Source: JBCCGE01 sp039029455 (GTDB lineage: Bacteria; Pseudomonadota; Gammaproteobacteria; Arenicellales; Poriferihabitantaceae). Taken from it: DNA of 48,016 nucleotides. Under the pieces are notes generated by a model. The model was not told the origin of the DNA. It saw only the letters and a list, made by a program, of their open reading frames with translations, and did not search any database. Each line of letters begins with the position of its first letter. Position 1 is the first letter of the stretch. Location: NCBI GenBank assembly GCA_039029455.1, contig JBCCGE010000017.1:1-48016 (forward strand), written 5' to 3'. Of the stretch, positions 32,647 to 40,612 are shown piece by piece. The position numbers and the translations under genes are program-made.

Positions 32647-32776
32647 TTTTTGGATAGAAGTTCTTACTAGATCGCGTACTGTATCCCACGCACCGAACAA
32701 AACCCAGTAACTATTCACGGTATTCGAGCGGGATCACGAGTGTTTCCGCGTCCGGAGATCTCTGATGAAATAAAGT

Positions 32777-34174
32777 TCAGGACAGCGGCACAGTCAGTCC
32801 ACTGTCCGCCACAGTCACATTTGTCTTGAACTTCCGCTCCAGCGCGTGTGCCAGATCGTTGGCCGCTCGCGTCTCGCCATGCACCAGATAAATATCCGGG
32901 GTATTGGAAAAGCCACTGACCCAGCGACAAAGGTCATTTTCGTCCGCATGGGCGGACAAACCACCAATCGTGTGGCAGTGGGCCTTGACCTGCACGCTTT
33001 GTCCGGCAATTTTGACTGTTTTCGCGCCATCCACAATTTTCCGCCCGAGAGATCCGTAGGCCTGATAACCGGTGAAGATCACATGACACTCCGGACGCCA
33101 CAAATTGTGTTTGAGGTGATGCCGTATCCGACCGCCATTACACATACCGGAACCGGCAATCACGATGGCGCCACTTTTCACCCGATTGATCACCATCGAC
33201 TCTGCGCTGGAACGGGTCAGGTGCAGGTTGTCCAGCGACGGCATGTCGTGTATGCCCTTGCGAAATTTCGTCGCCTCATCATCATATAGGTGCGGGTAAT
33301 CCCAGTAGACCTGACTGGCTTCTATTGCCATCGGACTGTCGAGAAACACATGCCAGCGATCCATGCGCCATTCCTCATAATGCCGACCCATGGCGTACAG
33401 CACATCCTGAGAGCGACCGATCGCAAATGCCGGAATCAGAATGTTGCCCTGCCCGGCGTGTGCGTCACTAATGACTTCACCAAGTTCCTGATACGTCAGC
33501 TCGCGGTTTCTGTGCACGCGCCCACCGTAGGTACTTTCCATGATCAGAAGATCGGCTTCTTCAACCACCGCCGGGTCCTGCAGAATCGGCGTATCGTACT
33601 GGCCAATGTCTCCGCTAAACACGAGCTTGCGCTGCTCCCCGTTTTCCTCCAGCCATACTTCGACAATGCACGACCCAATAATATGGCCCGCATCCTGAAA
33701 CCGAACTTTGACGCCCGGCAGAACCTCAAATACCTGTCGATAGCGATATCCGGTCAACTGCTTCAATACCTGCCTGGCATCAGCAACAGCATAGAGCGGT
33801 TCAACCGGTGGTTTGCCGCGACGCTCGCGCCGTCTGTTGGTTCGCTCGGCATCGCGCTCACTCAGCGATGCTGAATCTTCCAGCAATATTCCACACAGGT
33901 CCTTGCTGGCATTGTGCGTGTGAATGGGGCCCGTAAACCCACGTTTTACCAAGAGAGGTAGTCGACCCGAATGGTCGATGTGAGCATGACTCAGTACGAC
34001 CGCATCTATGTTCTCTGCATCGAACGGGAAAGGATCGCGATTTCTCGCCTCATCTTTTCGCCGCCCCTGAATCATTCCGCAATCAAGCAAAAGCTGTTTG
34101 CCGTTGACGCGGATGATGTGACAGGAACCGGTTACTTCGCCGGCCGCACCAAAAAACTCTAGTTCCATAGACAA
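32777..34174 (-). CDS. metallo-beta-lactamase-fold beta-CASP RNase (YSH1/CPSF-73-like)
   Basis: 465 residues. Starts MSMELEFFGAAGEVTGSCH, typical of bacterial beta-CASP proteins. Zinc motif SHAHIDHSGRLP (HxHxDH), further ligands in DAGHIIGSC and FSGDIGQYD. The beta-CASP part has MESTYGGRVH, IPAFAIGRSQDVLYAM, GSGMCNGGRI, the C-motif-like HTIGGLSAHADENDL and a late LVHGE His. These enzymes cut RNA by endo- or exonuclease action. It follows the nitrile hydratase genes by 36 bp on the same strand, so it may be co-transcribed with them; a functional link is unknown. Confidence 0.9.
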   Translation of the reverse strand: MSMELEFFGAAGEVTGSCHIIRVNGKQLLLDCGMIQGRRKDEARNRDPFPFDAENIDAVVLSHAHIDHSGRLPLLVKRGFTGPIHTHNASKDLCGILLEDSASLSERDAERTNRRRERRGKPPVEPLYAVADARQVLKQLTGYRYRQVFEVLPGVKVRFQDAGHIIGSCIVEVWLEENGEQRKLVFSGDIGQYDTPILQDPAVVEEADLLIMESTYGGRVHRNRELTYQELGEVISDAHAGQGNILIPAFAIGRSQDVLYAMGRHYEEWRMDRWHVFLDSPMAIEASQVYWDYPHLYDDEATKFRKGIHDMPSLDNLHLTRSSAESMVINRVKSGAIVIAGSGMCNGGRIRHHLKHNLWRPECHVIFTGYQAYGSLGRKIVDGAKTVKIAGQSVQVKAHCHTIGGLSAHADENDLCRWVSGFSNTPDIYLVHGETRAANDLAHALERKFKTNVTVADSGLTVPLS

Positions 34175-34210
34175 TCAGTTTCGCAAAAATTAATCTCTTT
34201 CGAGCGGGTA

Positions 34211-34474
34211 TCAGGCACGTTCATCCACCAACTGTTCCAATGTGGTCTGCCAGATTGAGTAGTAATCATCACTGCCTTCGATGTTCCTTTTTATTTCGTA
34301 CTTGCGAATATTTTGACCCAGTCTCTCGGCCCATTCCGGCCACGTGAACAGTCCCTGTTCGTGAAGGGTCACACACATTGCAAACGCCTTCGCCTGCCAG
34401 GGAGCGTCAAACACAGGCTCATCTTCTTCGAGCGGAAGGCCGGAAAGCGACCCAATATCAAAATCTGAATCCAT
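34211..34474 (-). CDS. nitrile hydratase accessory protein (metal-loading activator)
   Basis: 87 residues. The region DAPWQAKAFAMCVTLHEQGLFTWPEWAERLG matches the small activator family that resembles the N-terminal part of the nitrile hydratase beta subunit. In cobalt-type enzymes this protein delivers an alpha subunit carrying cobalt and oxidised cysteines to the apoenzyme (self-subunit swapping). It follows the beta-subunit gene by 3 bp, the standard order alpha-beta-activator. It is shorter than the ~105-140 residues of well-studied activators. Confidence 0.85.
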   Translation of the reverse strand: MDSDFDIGSLSGLPLEEDEPVFDAPWQAKAFAMCVTLHEQGLFTWPEWAERLGQNIRKYEIKRNIEGSDDYYSIWQTTLEQLVDERA

Positions 34475-34477
34475 CTT

Positions 34478-35131
34478 TTATTCGAGATAGGGCTCGAAAA
34501 CATCAACATATACGGCCGATCCCGCTTCTGCGGCATCCTCACCCCAGAGCGTTTCGGACTCGAATCGCACATTGTACAAATGCGCTGGAATCCTGCCACC
34601 ATCCAGCGCATGCTGGTCGGGGAAAATATGAGCACCACGATGCGCCTGAACAGTCCCGCGGTGACCGCGAATATAGCGCGGTGCGCGGGTGTGAGACTTT
34701 GGGTGAAAATTGCACACGACAACATGATCGCCGGGTTTGAATTTCGCCAATTGATCCGTCTCCATCAGAGTCGGCCCGCCGGACTTGAGTATCCGATCGA
34801 CACAATCCGGTTCAATAGCCTCAAGCATGACCGCATTGTCTTTGGAAGCAGTTCCACTCTGCAACTCACTGTCAGTAACGAGTCCCCGTTCTTTCATCAG
34901 TCGCTCACATCCATGCAGCCAGTGTTCATAGTAGCTTGATGAAAGATAATCCACGGGATGCATATCTTCTCTGGCGTATCTCGATTGATCGAGATTCCAC
35001 TGTCCCAGCATGCCGCAGGCCAGAGTCAGGCCAAACACGCGCTGTTCCCAAAAGTGTTCGAAGTTAACCTGCTGCCGACGGTCTATTTCGCCAAAACCAT
35101 GACTGCCCCCCAGATCGTGAGCGCCGTTCAT
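34478..35131 (-). CDS. nthB: nitrile hydratase beta subunit
   Basis: 217 residues. Starts MNGAHDLGGSHGFGEI, the classic beta-subunit N-terminus. It contains YYEHWLHGCERLMKERGLVT and a C-terminal SH3-like barrel with FKPGDHVVVCNFHPKSHTR and RYIRGHRGTVQAHRGAHIFP. It forms the heterodimer with the alpha subunit and supplies arginines to the metal site (conserved Arg residues fall in these segments). It overlaps the alpha gene by 4 bp. Thiocyanate hydrolase subunits are related, but the alpha/beta layout here fits nitrile hydratase. Confidence 0.92.
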   Translation of the reverse strand: MNGAHDLGGSHGFGEIDRRQQVNFEHFWEQRVFGLTLACGMLGQWNLDQSRYAREDMHPVDYLSSSYYEHWLHGCERLMKERGLVTDSELQSGTASKDNAVMLEAIEPDCVDRILKSGGPTLMETDQLAKFKPGDHVVVCNFHPKSHTRAPRYIRGHRGTVQAHRGAHIFPDQHALDGGRIPAHLYNVRFESETLWGEDAAEAGSAVYVDVFEPYLE

Positions 35132-35736
35132 CGTGCTTCCCCAGCCAGAGCAACGCCAATCATTGCATCACGACTGACGAGCGCCGCGAGTTCTTCTTGG
35201 TTCAACGATTCGGTATCAGCCGGACGCTGAGGCAGGACCAGATAGCGAATTTCCGCCGTTGAATCCCACACTCTGACTTCTTTTTGTTGGGGAATGTCCA
35301 CTCCAAATTCTCTCAACACCGTTCGAGGTTCACTCACCGCGCGAGCCCGATACTCTGACGCTTTGTACCATGCCGGGGGGAGTCCCAGCACCGGCCATGG
35401 ATAACATGAACAGAGAGTGCAAACTACCATGTTGTGGACCGTGTCAGTATTTTCCACAACTTCCATATGCTCCCCCTGCCTGCCCTGGTACCCCATTTCA
35501 CTAATCGCATCGGTCGCATTCGCCAGCAGCCGCGTCTTGTACTCCGCATCCGTCCAGGCACGCGCAACGACTCGTGCGCCGTTTCTTGGTCCGACTTTGT
35601 TTTCGTAGGTGTCAATTAACGCATCAATGGTTTCTCGATTGACCAGATTTTTTTCAACCAGAAGCGCTTCAAGCCTCTGGACCCGATCTTCTATTTCACT
35701 GAGTGAACGTTCGTGATGATGATTGTGGTCAGACAT
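35128..35736 (-). CDS. nthA: nitrile hydratase alpha subunit, cobalt type
   Basis: 202 residues from ATG 35736 (MSDHNHHHE, a His-rich start common in cobalt-type enzymes). It hydrates nitriles to amides. The metal-binding claw is VCTLCSCYPWP with Cys106, Cys109 and Cys111; Thr after the first Cys marks the cobalt type (iron enzymes have Ser). Two of these cysteines are expected to be oxidised. The downstream segment GLPPAWYKASEYRARAV is strongly conserved in the family. The gene leads a beta-activator operon. An amidase lies two genes upstream. No cobalt transporter is seen in this window. Confidence 0.94.
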   Translation of the reverse strand: MSDHNHHHERSLSEIEDRVQRLEALLVEKNLVNRETIDALIDTYENKVGPRNGARVVARAWTDAEYKTRLLANATDAISEMGYQGRQGEHMEVVENTDTVHNMVVCTLCSCYPWPVLGLPPAWYKASEYRARAVSEPRTVLREFGVDIPQQKEVRVWDSTAEIRYLVLPQRPADTESLNQEELAALVSRDAMIGVALAGEAR

Positions 35737-35870
35737 ACTGAGCTGGATATACTTGGCGATCAAACAATGTACTAGAAGCTATCCCAAAATTGTAGACTGT
35801 GTTTCAGGTCACGGTGGGAATTTGCGCTCAACGTACTTTTCATTCCAGTAAACAGCGCACAGAGATTTTG

Positions 35871-35894
35871 CACCCTTGTACGAATTTCAGGGTG
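35871..35894. repeat. inverted repeat between glycosyltransferase and nitrile hydratase genes
   Basis: CACCCT (35871-35876) and AGGGTG (35889-35894) form a 6-bp stem with a 12-nt loop 18 bp past the end of the glycosyltransferase gene. It may be the end of the amidase-glycosyltransferase transcript, which would give the nitrile hydratase genes their own promoter. No T-run follows on the minus strand, so the call is weak. Confidence 0.3.
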
Positions 35895-35911
35895 TATTGG
35901 CGCGCTGACGC

Positions 35912-36589
35912 CTAGAAGTCCACTGCCCGATCATAGTTCTCTGGCATGGAATGGAGTCCGACCTCGCCAATATGCTCGATAAGACTGGGTTTAATCGCGA
36001 ATATTTTTCCGCTTTTTTGATGCATCGCGTCAACAACGCCCCAGTCCAGGTCTCGCCTCCACGCGCTCACCACCGTATCAATAAGTTCGCGGTGAAAGAA
36101 ATAGCTGACCCCGCCACAGCTGAATTTCTCAACATAGGTGCCATAGTCTACAAGCGTCGCGTGTCGCCCCTCCACTGAGTGATCCGGATCACAATGAAAA
36201 CCGGTCAACAACAACTTGTCTCTGGGTACTGCCTGATCTTTCTCAATCGTCAAATAGCTCTGATGGAGCGTGCGCAACAAGTCCGGTTTTATCGCTACAT
36301 CATCATCCAGATAGCAAATGAAATCGGATTGATCGCTCGAAAGGCTTATTGCGGTAACAAATGATTGGGCGCCCTCATTCACTGGGTTTATGTAAACATC
36401 GAAACCTGCAGCATCAAGCTGGGCAAAAATATCATGCATTACCGGATGATCAGAACAATCGTCCAGCAGCACCCGTGTGCTGGCCAGCAAATAATCGCTG
36501 GCCAGCAGCGACGCCACTGTCCGTCTCAGATAGTGTGGTCTGCGAAAACTCCTGAGGACCAGCGAGATGTGCGCATCAATGCCTTGCAA
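35912..36589 (-). CDS. family 2 (GT-A fold) glycosyltransferase-like protein
   Basis: 225 residues. N-terminal Rossmann-like start ISLVLRSFRRPHYLRRTVAS, then STRVLLDDCSDHPVM, and the metal-binding acidic motif FICYLDDDVAIKPDLL (DDD) that binds the nucleotide sugar. Late acidic/His region LIEHIGEVGLHS. No membrane segment. It is small for a GT2 enzyme, and donor and acceptor cannot be told. It starts 14 bp after the amidase gene, so they share a transcript. Its place inside a nitrile-processing cluster is unexpected. Confidence 0.8.
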   Translation of the reverse strand: MQGIDAHISLVLRSFRRPHYLRRTVASLLASDYLLASTRVLLDDCSDHPVMHDIFAQLDAAGFDVYINPVNEGAQSFVTAISLSSDQSDFICYLDDDVAIKPDLLRTLHQSYLTIEKDQAVPRDKLLLTGFHCDPDHSVEGRHATLVDYGTYVEKFSCGGVSYFFHRELIDTVVSAWRRDLDWGVVDAMHQKSGKIFAIKPSLIEHIGEVGLHSMPENYDRAVDF

Positions 36590-36603
36590 AAGACCGTGTC
36601 CTG

Positions 36604-37953
36604 CTACCGTCGGAGCACGCGCTCAATTGCAGCGGCGATTTCATAAAGCCGGTCATCCGCCCCGTGAACCGCAGACACCATCAACCCGACTGGCGGCCCG
36701 TCATTAGCGTGACAGGGCAGACTGATTGAACATCCATCCAGATAGTTGACTGTTGCCGTATTGCGCAGGCACGGTAAATTGATTGAACCGAGCTGCTCAA
36801 CCGGCACATCGTGCGGAATCGGCGGCGGTATCACGGGCGCTGTCGGGTAAATCACGGCATCCAGTGACTGTGCGTGCATGGTCGACTCAAAACGACGACG
36901 AATCTGCGACTTCTCCCTCAATCGCTCCTGTTGCTCCTCCAATGATACGTGCTCACCTGGACTCATCCGCAGCCGGACGTAGGGGTCATAGAGATCGCCG
37001 TGCCTTTCGAGACGTTCGCGGTGTGCGTTCCAGGCCTCGTAGAGAACGACAGGCCGCTTCAGGAACATTTCCATCGCATCCGAAATCACCGACATCTCTG
37101 TTTCGATAATTTCCACACCCGCTGCTCTGAGTAACTCAACCGCGTTCGAGAATGCAGTTTCAACCTCGCTGTCGAGCCCCTGCATTACAGAAGCCTTTGG
37201 AATAGCCAGCCTGATCTGTGCCAGACTCACATCGGGCAGCCGCGGCAACGGCTCGCTGTCGCCCATCCGACCCGTGAGGAATCTGTCGATCAAAAAACAA
37301 CTATCTACGTCCACGGCCAGCGGACCGGGCGCATCGGAACTTGGCGACAAAGGATAGACTCCCTGAAGCGAATAGCGCCCATAGGACGGCTTCACGCCAA
37401 CTATTCCGTTAAATGCGGCGGGAACACGACACGAGCCGGCCGTGTCCGAACCCATTGTTGCGGCCACGATGCCCTCAGCCACACTGACCGCGCTTCCGGA
37501 TGATGATCCGCCCGGAAGCCGTCCGGTTTGACGATCCCAGATACTCAAAGGAGTACCAAAATGGGGGTTCATGCCCATTCCGCTGAAGGCGAACTCACTC
37601 ATATTGGTCCGACCGGCAAACAGAAACCCGGCGGACCGCAACGTGGCGACCACAGACGCATCCTCTGCGGCGGGCGACACCTCATGTTCGAGTGCCCGGG
37701 AGCCCGCCAGAGTGATTTCACCGCGAATATCGAACAAATCTTTGATCGTAAGGGGAATGCCATCAAAGATCGCAGCGTTTCCCTGATCGCGGGATTTATC
37801 CTTCTGTTCGGCCTGCGAAATGAGACTGTCGTTAATTCGAGTGAAAACGGATTGGGAGGCGTCGGCTCTTTCCAATGTCTGTCGGGCCAGTTCCACAGCG
37901 CTTAAATGGCCACTGCCCAGCTGTTCTGCCAATGCTCTGAGTGAAACGGTCAT
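36604..37953 (-). CDS. amidase signature family amidase
   Basis: 449 residues from ATG 37953 (MTVSLRALAEQ); a 24-residue upstream extension is rejected as it has no family match. Ser-cisSer-Lys hydrolase: the catalytic Lys is in PLTIKDLFD, the signature region is LPGGSSSGSAVSVAEG and the nucleophile region is MGSDTAGSCRVPAAFNG. It hydrolyses an amide to acid and ammonia, and so could act on the product of the nearby nitrile hydratase. Relatives include GatA (Glu-tRNA amidotransferase A), but it is shorter, and no gatB or gatC is adjacent. Substrate inferred from context only. Confidence 0.88.
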   Translation of the reverse strand: MTVSLRALAEQLGSGHLSAVELARQTLERADASQSVFTRINDSLISQAEQKDKSRDQGNAAIFDGIPLTIKDLFDIRGEITLAGSRALEHEVSPAAEDASVVATLRSAGFLFAGRTNMSEFAFSGMGMNPHFGTPLSIWDRQTGRLPGGSSSGSAVSVAEGIVAATMGSDTAGSCRVPAAFNGIVGVKPSYGRYSLQGVYPLSPSSDAPGPLAVDVDSCFLIDRFLTGRMGDSEPLPRLPDVSLAQIRLAIPKASVMQGLDSEVETAFSNAVELLRAAGVEIIETEMSVISDAMEMFLKRPVVLYEAWNAHRERLERHGDLYDPYVRLRMSPGEHVSLEEQQERLREKSQIRRRFESTMHAQSLDAVIYPTAPVIPPPIPHDVPVEQLGSINLPCLRNTATVNYLDGCSISLPCHANDGPPVGLMVSAVHGADDRLYEIAAAIERVLRR

Positions 37954-38072
37954 GCTCAATGAGGGCTGTTGAATATTTATTCGGATGATACCCGAGAAAA
38001 AGCTGTGGACGATTGTGTCACTCAAAAACCGATTTCGCTTAAAGTATCCCGATCTTCACCTAACACAGCATT

Positions 38073-38999
38073 ATGAAAGGCACCCACGATTATCAGGATG
38101 ATCCAAGAAACGCAGATATCCTGATTGACATAAATGGAGAACACGTCCATCGCGCAAACGCCACCGTGTCGGTCTTTGACAGTGGATTTGTCCTGGGCGA
38201 CGGAATCTGGGAGGGGCTCAGGGTCCACGGATCACGCATCGCCTTCCTCGATCAACACCTTGACCGCTTGTATGAAGGTGCCAAAGCCATTGATATTGAA
38301 ATGGACGTCGGGCGCAAGGAGTTAAGTGATCGCCTCTTCAGTATTCTGAAAGCCAATAAAATGAGCGACGGCGTTCATATTCGCCTGATGGTCTCTCGCG
38401 GCGTCAAGGCAACCCCTTATCAGGACCCCAGAGTAACCGTATCGCCTCCGACAATCGTGATCATTCCGGAGTACAAAAACGCGTTGCCGGAGACTCTCAC
38501 CCGTGGGATTCGGCTGTTCACGGTGCACGTGCGACGCGGATATCCTGACGTACAGGACCCGAAATTAAACAGTCACTCGAAGCTCAACTGTATCACCGCG
38601 TGCATTCAGGCCACTAAGGCGGGTGCCGACGAAGCGCTGATGCTGGACCCACATGGCTTCGTGGCGACCTGCAATTCCACACATTTTTTTATCGTCCGCA
38701 AGGGCGAGGTCTGGACATCATCCGGCGACTACTGCCTTGGCGGTATCACTCGCGGCAACGTTATTCGTTTGTGTCAGCAAAACAATATCCCCGTGTTCGA
38801 GAAGAACTTCAGTCTGACGGACGTCTATGGTGCCGATGAGGCTTTCGTAACCGGAACCTTTGCCGGAGTTGCCCCGGTTGGCGAAATAGACGGGCGTGTT
38901 ATAGGCGCCGGAGATCGTGGCCCTATGGTCAAATCACTACAGTCACTGTACCTGGACATGATCGATAAAGACTGCAATTCCGGTGACGTTGTATGTTGA
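38073..38999 (+). CDS. class IV (fold type IV) PLP aminotransferase
   Basis: 308 residues. BCAT/D-amino-acid-aminotransferase family: the start ILIDINGEHVHRANATVSVFD, the FVLGDGIWEGLRV strand and the PLP-binding Lys170 in LNSHSKLNCI. The Glu of ADEALMLDPHGFVATCNSTH binds the cofactor ring, with phosphate contacts in GGITRGNVIRL and VTGTFAGVAPV. It resembles branched-chain aminotransferase-like proteins, but the substrate cannot be told from sequence. First gene of a packed plus-strand operon; it overlaps the next gene by 7 bp. Divergent from the amidase. Confidence 0.9.
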   Translation: MKGTHDYQDDPRNADILIDINGEHVHRANATVSVFDSGFVLGDGIWEGLRVHGSRIAFLDQHLDRLYEGAKAIDIEMDVGRKELSDRLFSILKANKMSDGVHIRLMVSRGVKATPYQDPRVTVSPPTIVIIPEYKNALPETLTRGIRLFTVHVRRGYPDVQDPKLNSHSKLNCITACIQATKAGADEALMLDPHGFVATCNSTHFFIVRKGEVWTSSGDYCLGGITRGNVIRLCQQNNIPVFEKNFSLTDVYGADEAFVTGTFAGVAPVGEIDGRVIGAGDRGPMVKSLQSLYLDMIDKDCNSGDVVC

Positions 39000-39727
39000 G
39001 CAATACACGAATTGCCATGTGGTCTGGACCACGCAACATTTCAACAGCGATGATGCGATCATTCGAAAACAGACCGGACACTGAAGTTTGGGACGAGCCA
39101 TTTTACGGCTGCTATCTGGAAAAAACGGGAATCCCGCATCCGGGCGCCAGCGAAATTATCGAGCACCACGGCAGCGATGATCATGAAATTTCGATCCGGT
39201 GCTCAAACCCGGGACCTGAAGGCCAGCCCGTGTTCTACCAAAAGCATATGACCATGCACCTTTTGCCGGATATGGACAGACAATGGCTCGGTAACGTTAC
39301 GAACTGTTTTCTAATCCGAAAACCGGAACTGGTGGCATCGTCCTATGAGAAAGTGCGCCCGGATCTCACATTGTTCGATCTTGGATTTGTTCAGCAAGCC
39401 GAGCTGTTTGATTTCGTGATAAAGATTACGGGAGAAGTTCCGCCGGTCATCGACTGTCAGGATTTTCTGTTTGACCCGGAAACCATGTTGCGCCTGATCT
39501 GCGATCGTCTGCAGATTCCGTTCCGTACCGATATGATTGCATGGCCCGCCGGAAAGCGCGATTCCGACGGCATCTGGGGACAGTACTGGTACGACAAGGT
39601 CTGGCAGTCGACCGGATTTGAAGAGTATCGGGATCGTCGTCCCGTTTTGTCCTCCGACACTGCAAAAATTGTCGAGGAGGCTTTACCCTATTATGATGTA
39701 TTACACCAGCACCGACTTGGAACCTGA
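38993..39727 (+). CDS. sulfotransferase-like P-loop protein
   Basis: 244 residues. The N-terminus IAMWSGPRNISTAMMRSFENR matches the 5'-phosphosulfate-binding loop of sulfotransferases (WSGPR..ST), followed by a conserved WDEPFYG. The 3'-phosphate-binding region is probably NCFLIRKPELVASSYEK. No signal or membrane segment, so cytoplasmic. Overlap with the aminotransferase gene implies coupling. In plants I recall aminotransferase-like proteins fused to such a domain, suggesting a conserved partnership. True sulfotransfer is unproven. Confidence 0.82.
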   Translation: MLSNTRIAMWSGPRNISTAMMRSFENRPDTEVWDEPFYGCYLEKTGIPHPGASEIIEHHGSDDHEISIRCSNPGPEGQPVFYQKHMTMHLLPDMDRQWLGNVTNCFLIRKPELVASSYEKVRPDLTLFDLGFVQQAELFDFVIKITGEVPPVIDCQDFLFDPETMLRLICDRLQIPFRTDMIAWPAGKRDSDGIWGQYWYDKVWQSTGFEEYRDRRPVLSSDTAKIVEEALPYYDVLHQHRLGT

Positions 39728-39729
39728 CC

Positions 39730-40590
39730 ATGCGCATCGCCAGTTACAACATTCAATATGGAACAGGCCGCGACGGGGTTTGCGACATTAAACGCATTGC
39801 CAGTGAGGTCGAAGGCGCCGATCTGATCGCGTTTCAGGAGATCGACAGATTCTGGCCGAGAACCGGTGAAAGCGATCAGCTTGCTGAGCTGCAGTCGCTG
39901 CTATCGGGCTATTTTGTTGTGTATGGGGCCGGGGTGGATATTCACCATAGCAGCAGCAAGCCCGATCAACACCGCCGACGGCAGTTCGGCAACGCAATCT
40001 TCAGCCGCTATCCCATACTGTCTAATCGACACCATCTGCTGCCCAAACGGGGCAGCATAGACCCGCTGAGTATCCAGCGCTCAGCGACGGAGGCAACGGT
40101 GCGATGCCCCGCGGGTGATGTTCGAGTCTATTCCGTTCATCTCACCCATCTCTCAGTTGAAACCCGTCTCCCGCAAATTGACAGGTTACTAGAAATCCAC
40201 CGCAGCGCGGTCCACGAGGGTGCCGCAGTCAGCGGCGATGTCAGCGGTATGAACTGGGAAGACGGGATCGTCACACAGGAAGTACCTCACGACACAATTA
40301 TGCTCGGCGATTTCAACTGTCAGCCCGATTCCCCGGAATACTTACGTATGGTGGGTCCGCTCAGTGACTACGGAGGACACATCACGCCCACCGATGGGTT
40401 TGTTGACGCCTGGGTAAAATGCGGCAATGACAAGAACGATGGATTCACCAGTGATGTAAACGATCTTCCCGCGCGACTGGATTATGCTTTTGTCAGCAGC
40501 ACCATCAGGGAGCGAATTCAATCGTGCTCGGTCGATACCAATGCAAAAGGATCCGATCATCTCCCGTTGTGGCTGGACATCGATCTCTAG
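39730..40590 (+). CDS. endonuclease/exonuclease/phosphatase (EEP) family hydrolase
   Basis: 286 residues. Motifs in order: MRIASYNIQYGTG (metal-site Asn), LIAFQEIDRFWPR (metal-binding Glu), VYSVHLTHL, MLGDFNCQPDSPEY (Asp/Asn catalytic pair) and GSDHLPLWLDI (C-terminal Asp-His). These fit a magnesium-dependent phosphodiesterase or phosphatase. No signal peptide, so cytoplasmic. It starts 2 bp after the sulfotransferase-like gene. Substrate (lipid, sugar phosphate or nucleic acid) is unknown; the operon context hints at small-molecule metabolism. Confidence 0.9.
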   Translation: MRIASYNIQYGTGRDGVCDIKRIASEVEGADLIAFQEIDRFWPRTGESDQLAELQSLLSGYFVVYGAGVDIHHSSSKPDQHRRRQFGNAIFSRYPILSNRHHLLPKRGSIDPLSIQRSATEATVRCPAGDVRVYSVHLTHLSVETRLPQIDRLLEIHRSAVHEGAAVSGDVSGMNWEDGIVTQEVPHDTIMLGDFNCQPDSPEYLRMVGPLSDYGGHITPTDGFVDAWVKCGNDKNDGFTSDVNDLPARLDYAFVSSTIRERIQSCSVDTNAKGSDHLPLWLDIDL

Positions 40591-40612
40591 ACCACAGCTT
40601 TCCAACCGGAAA

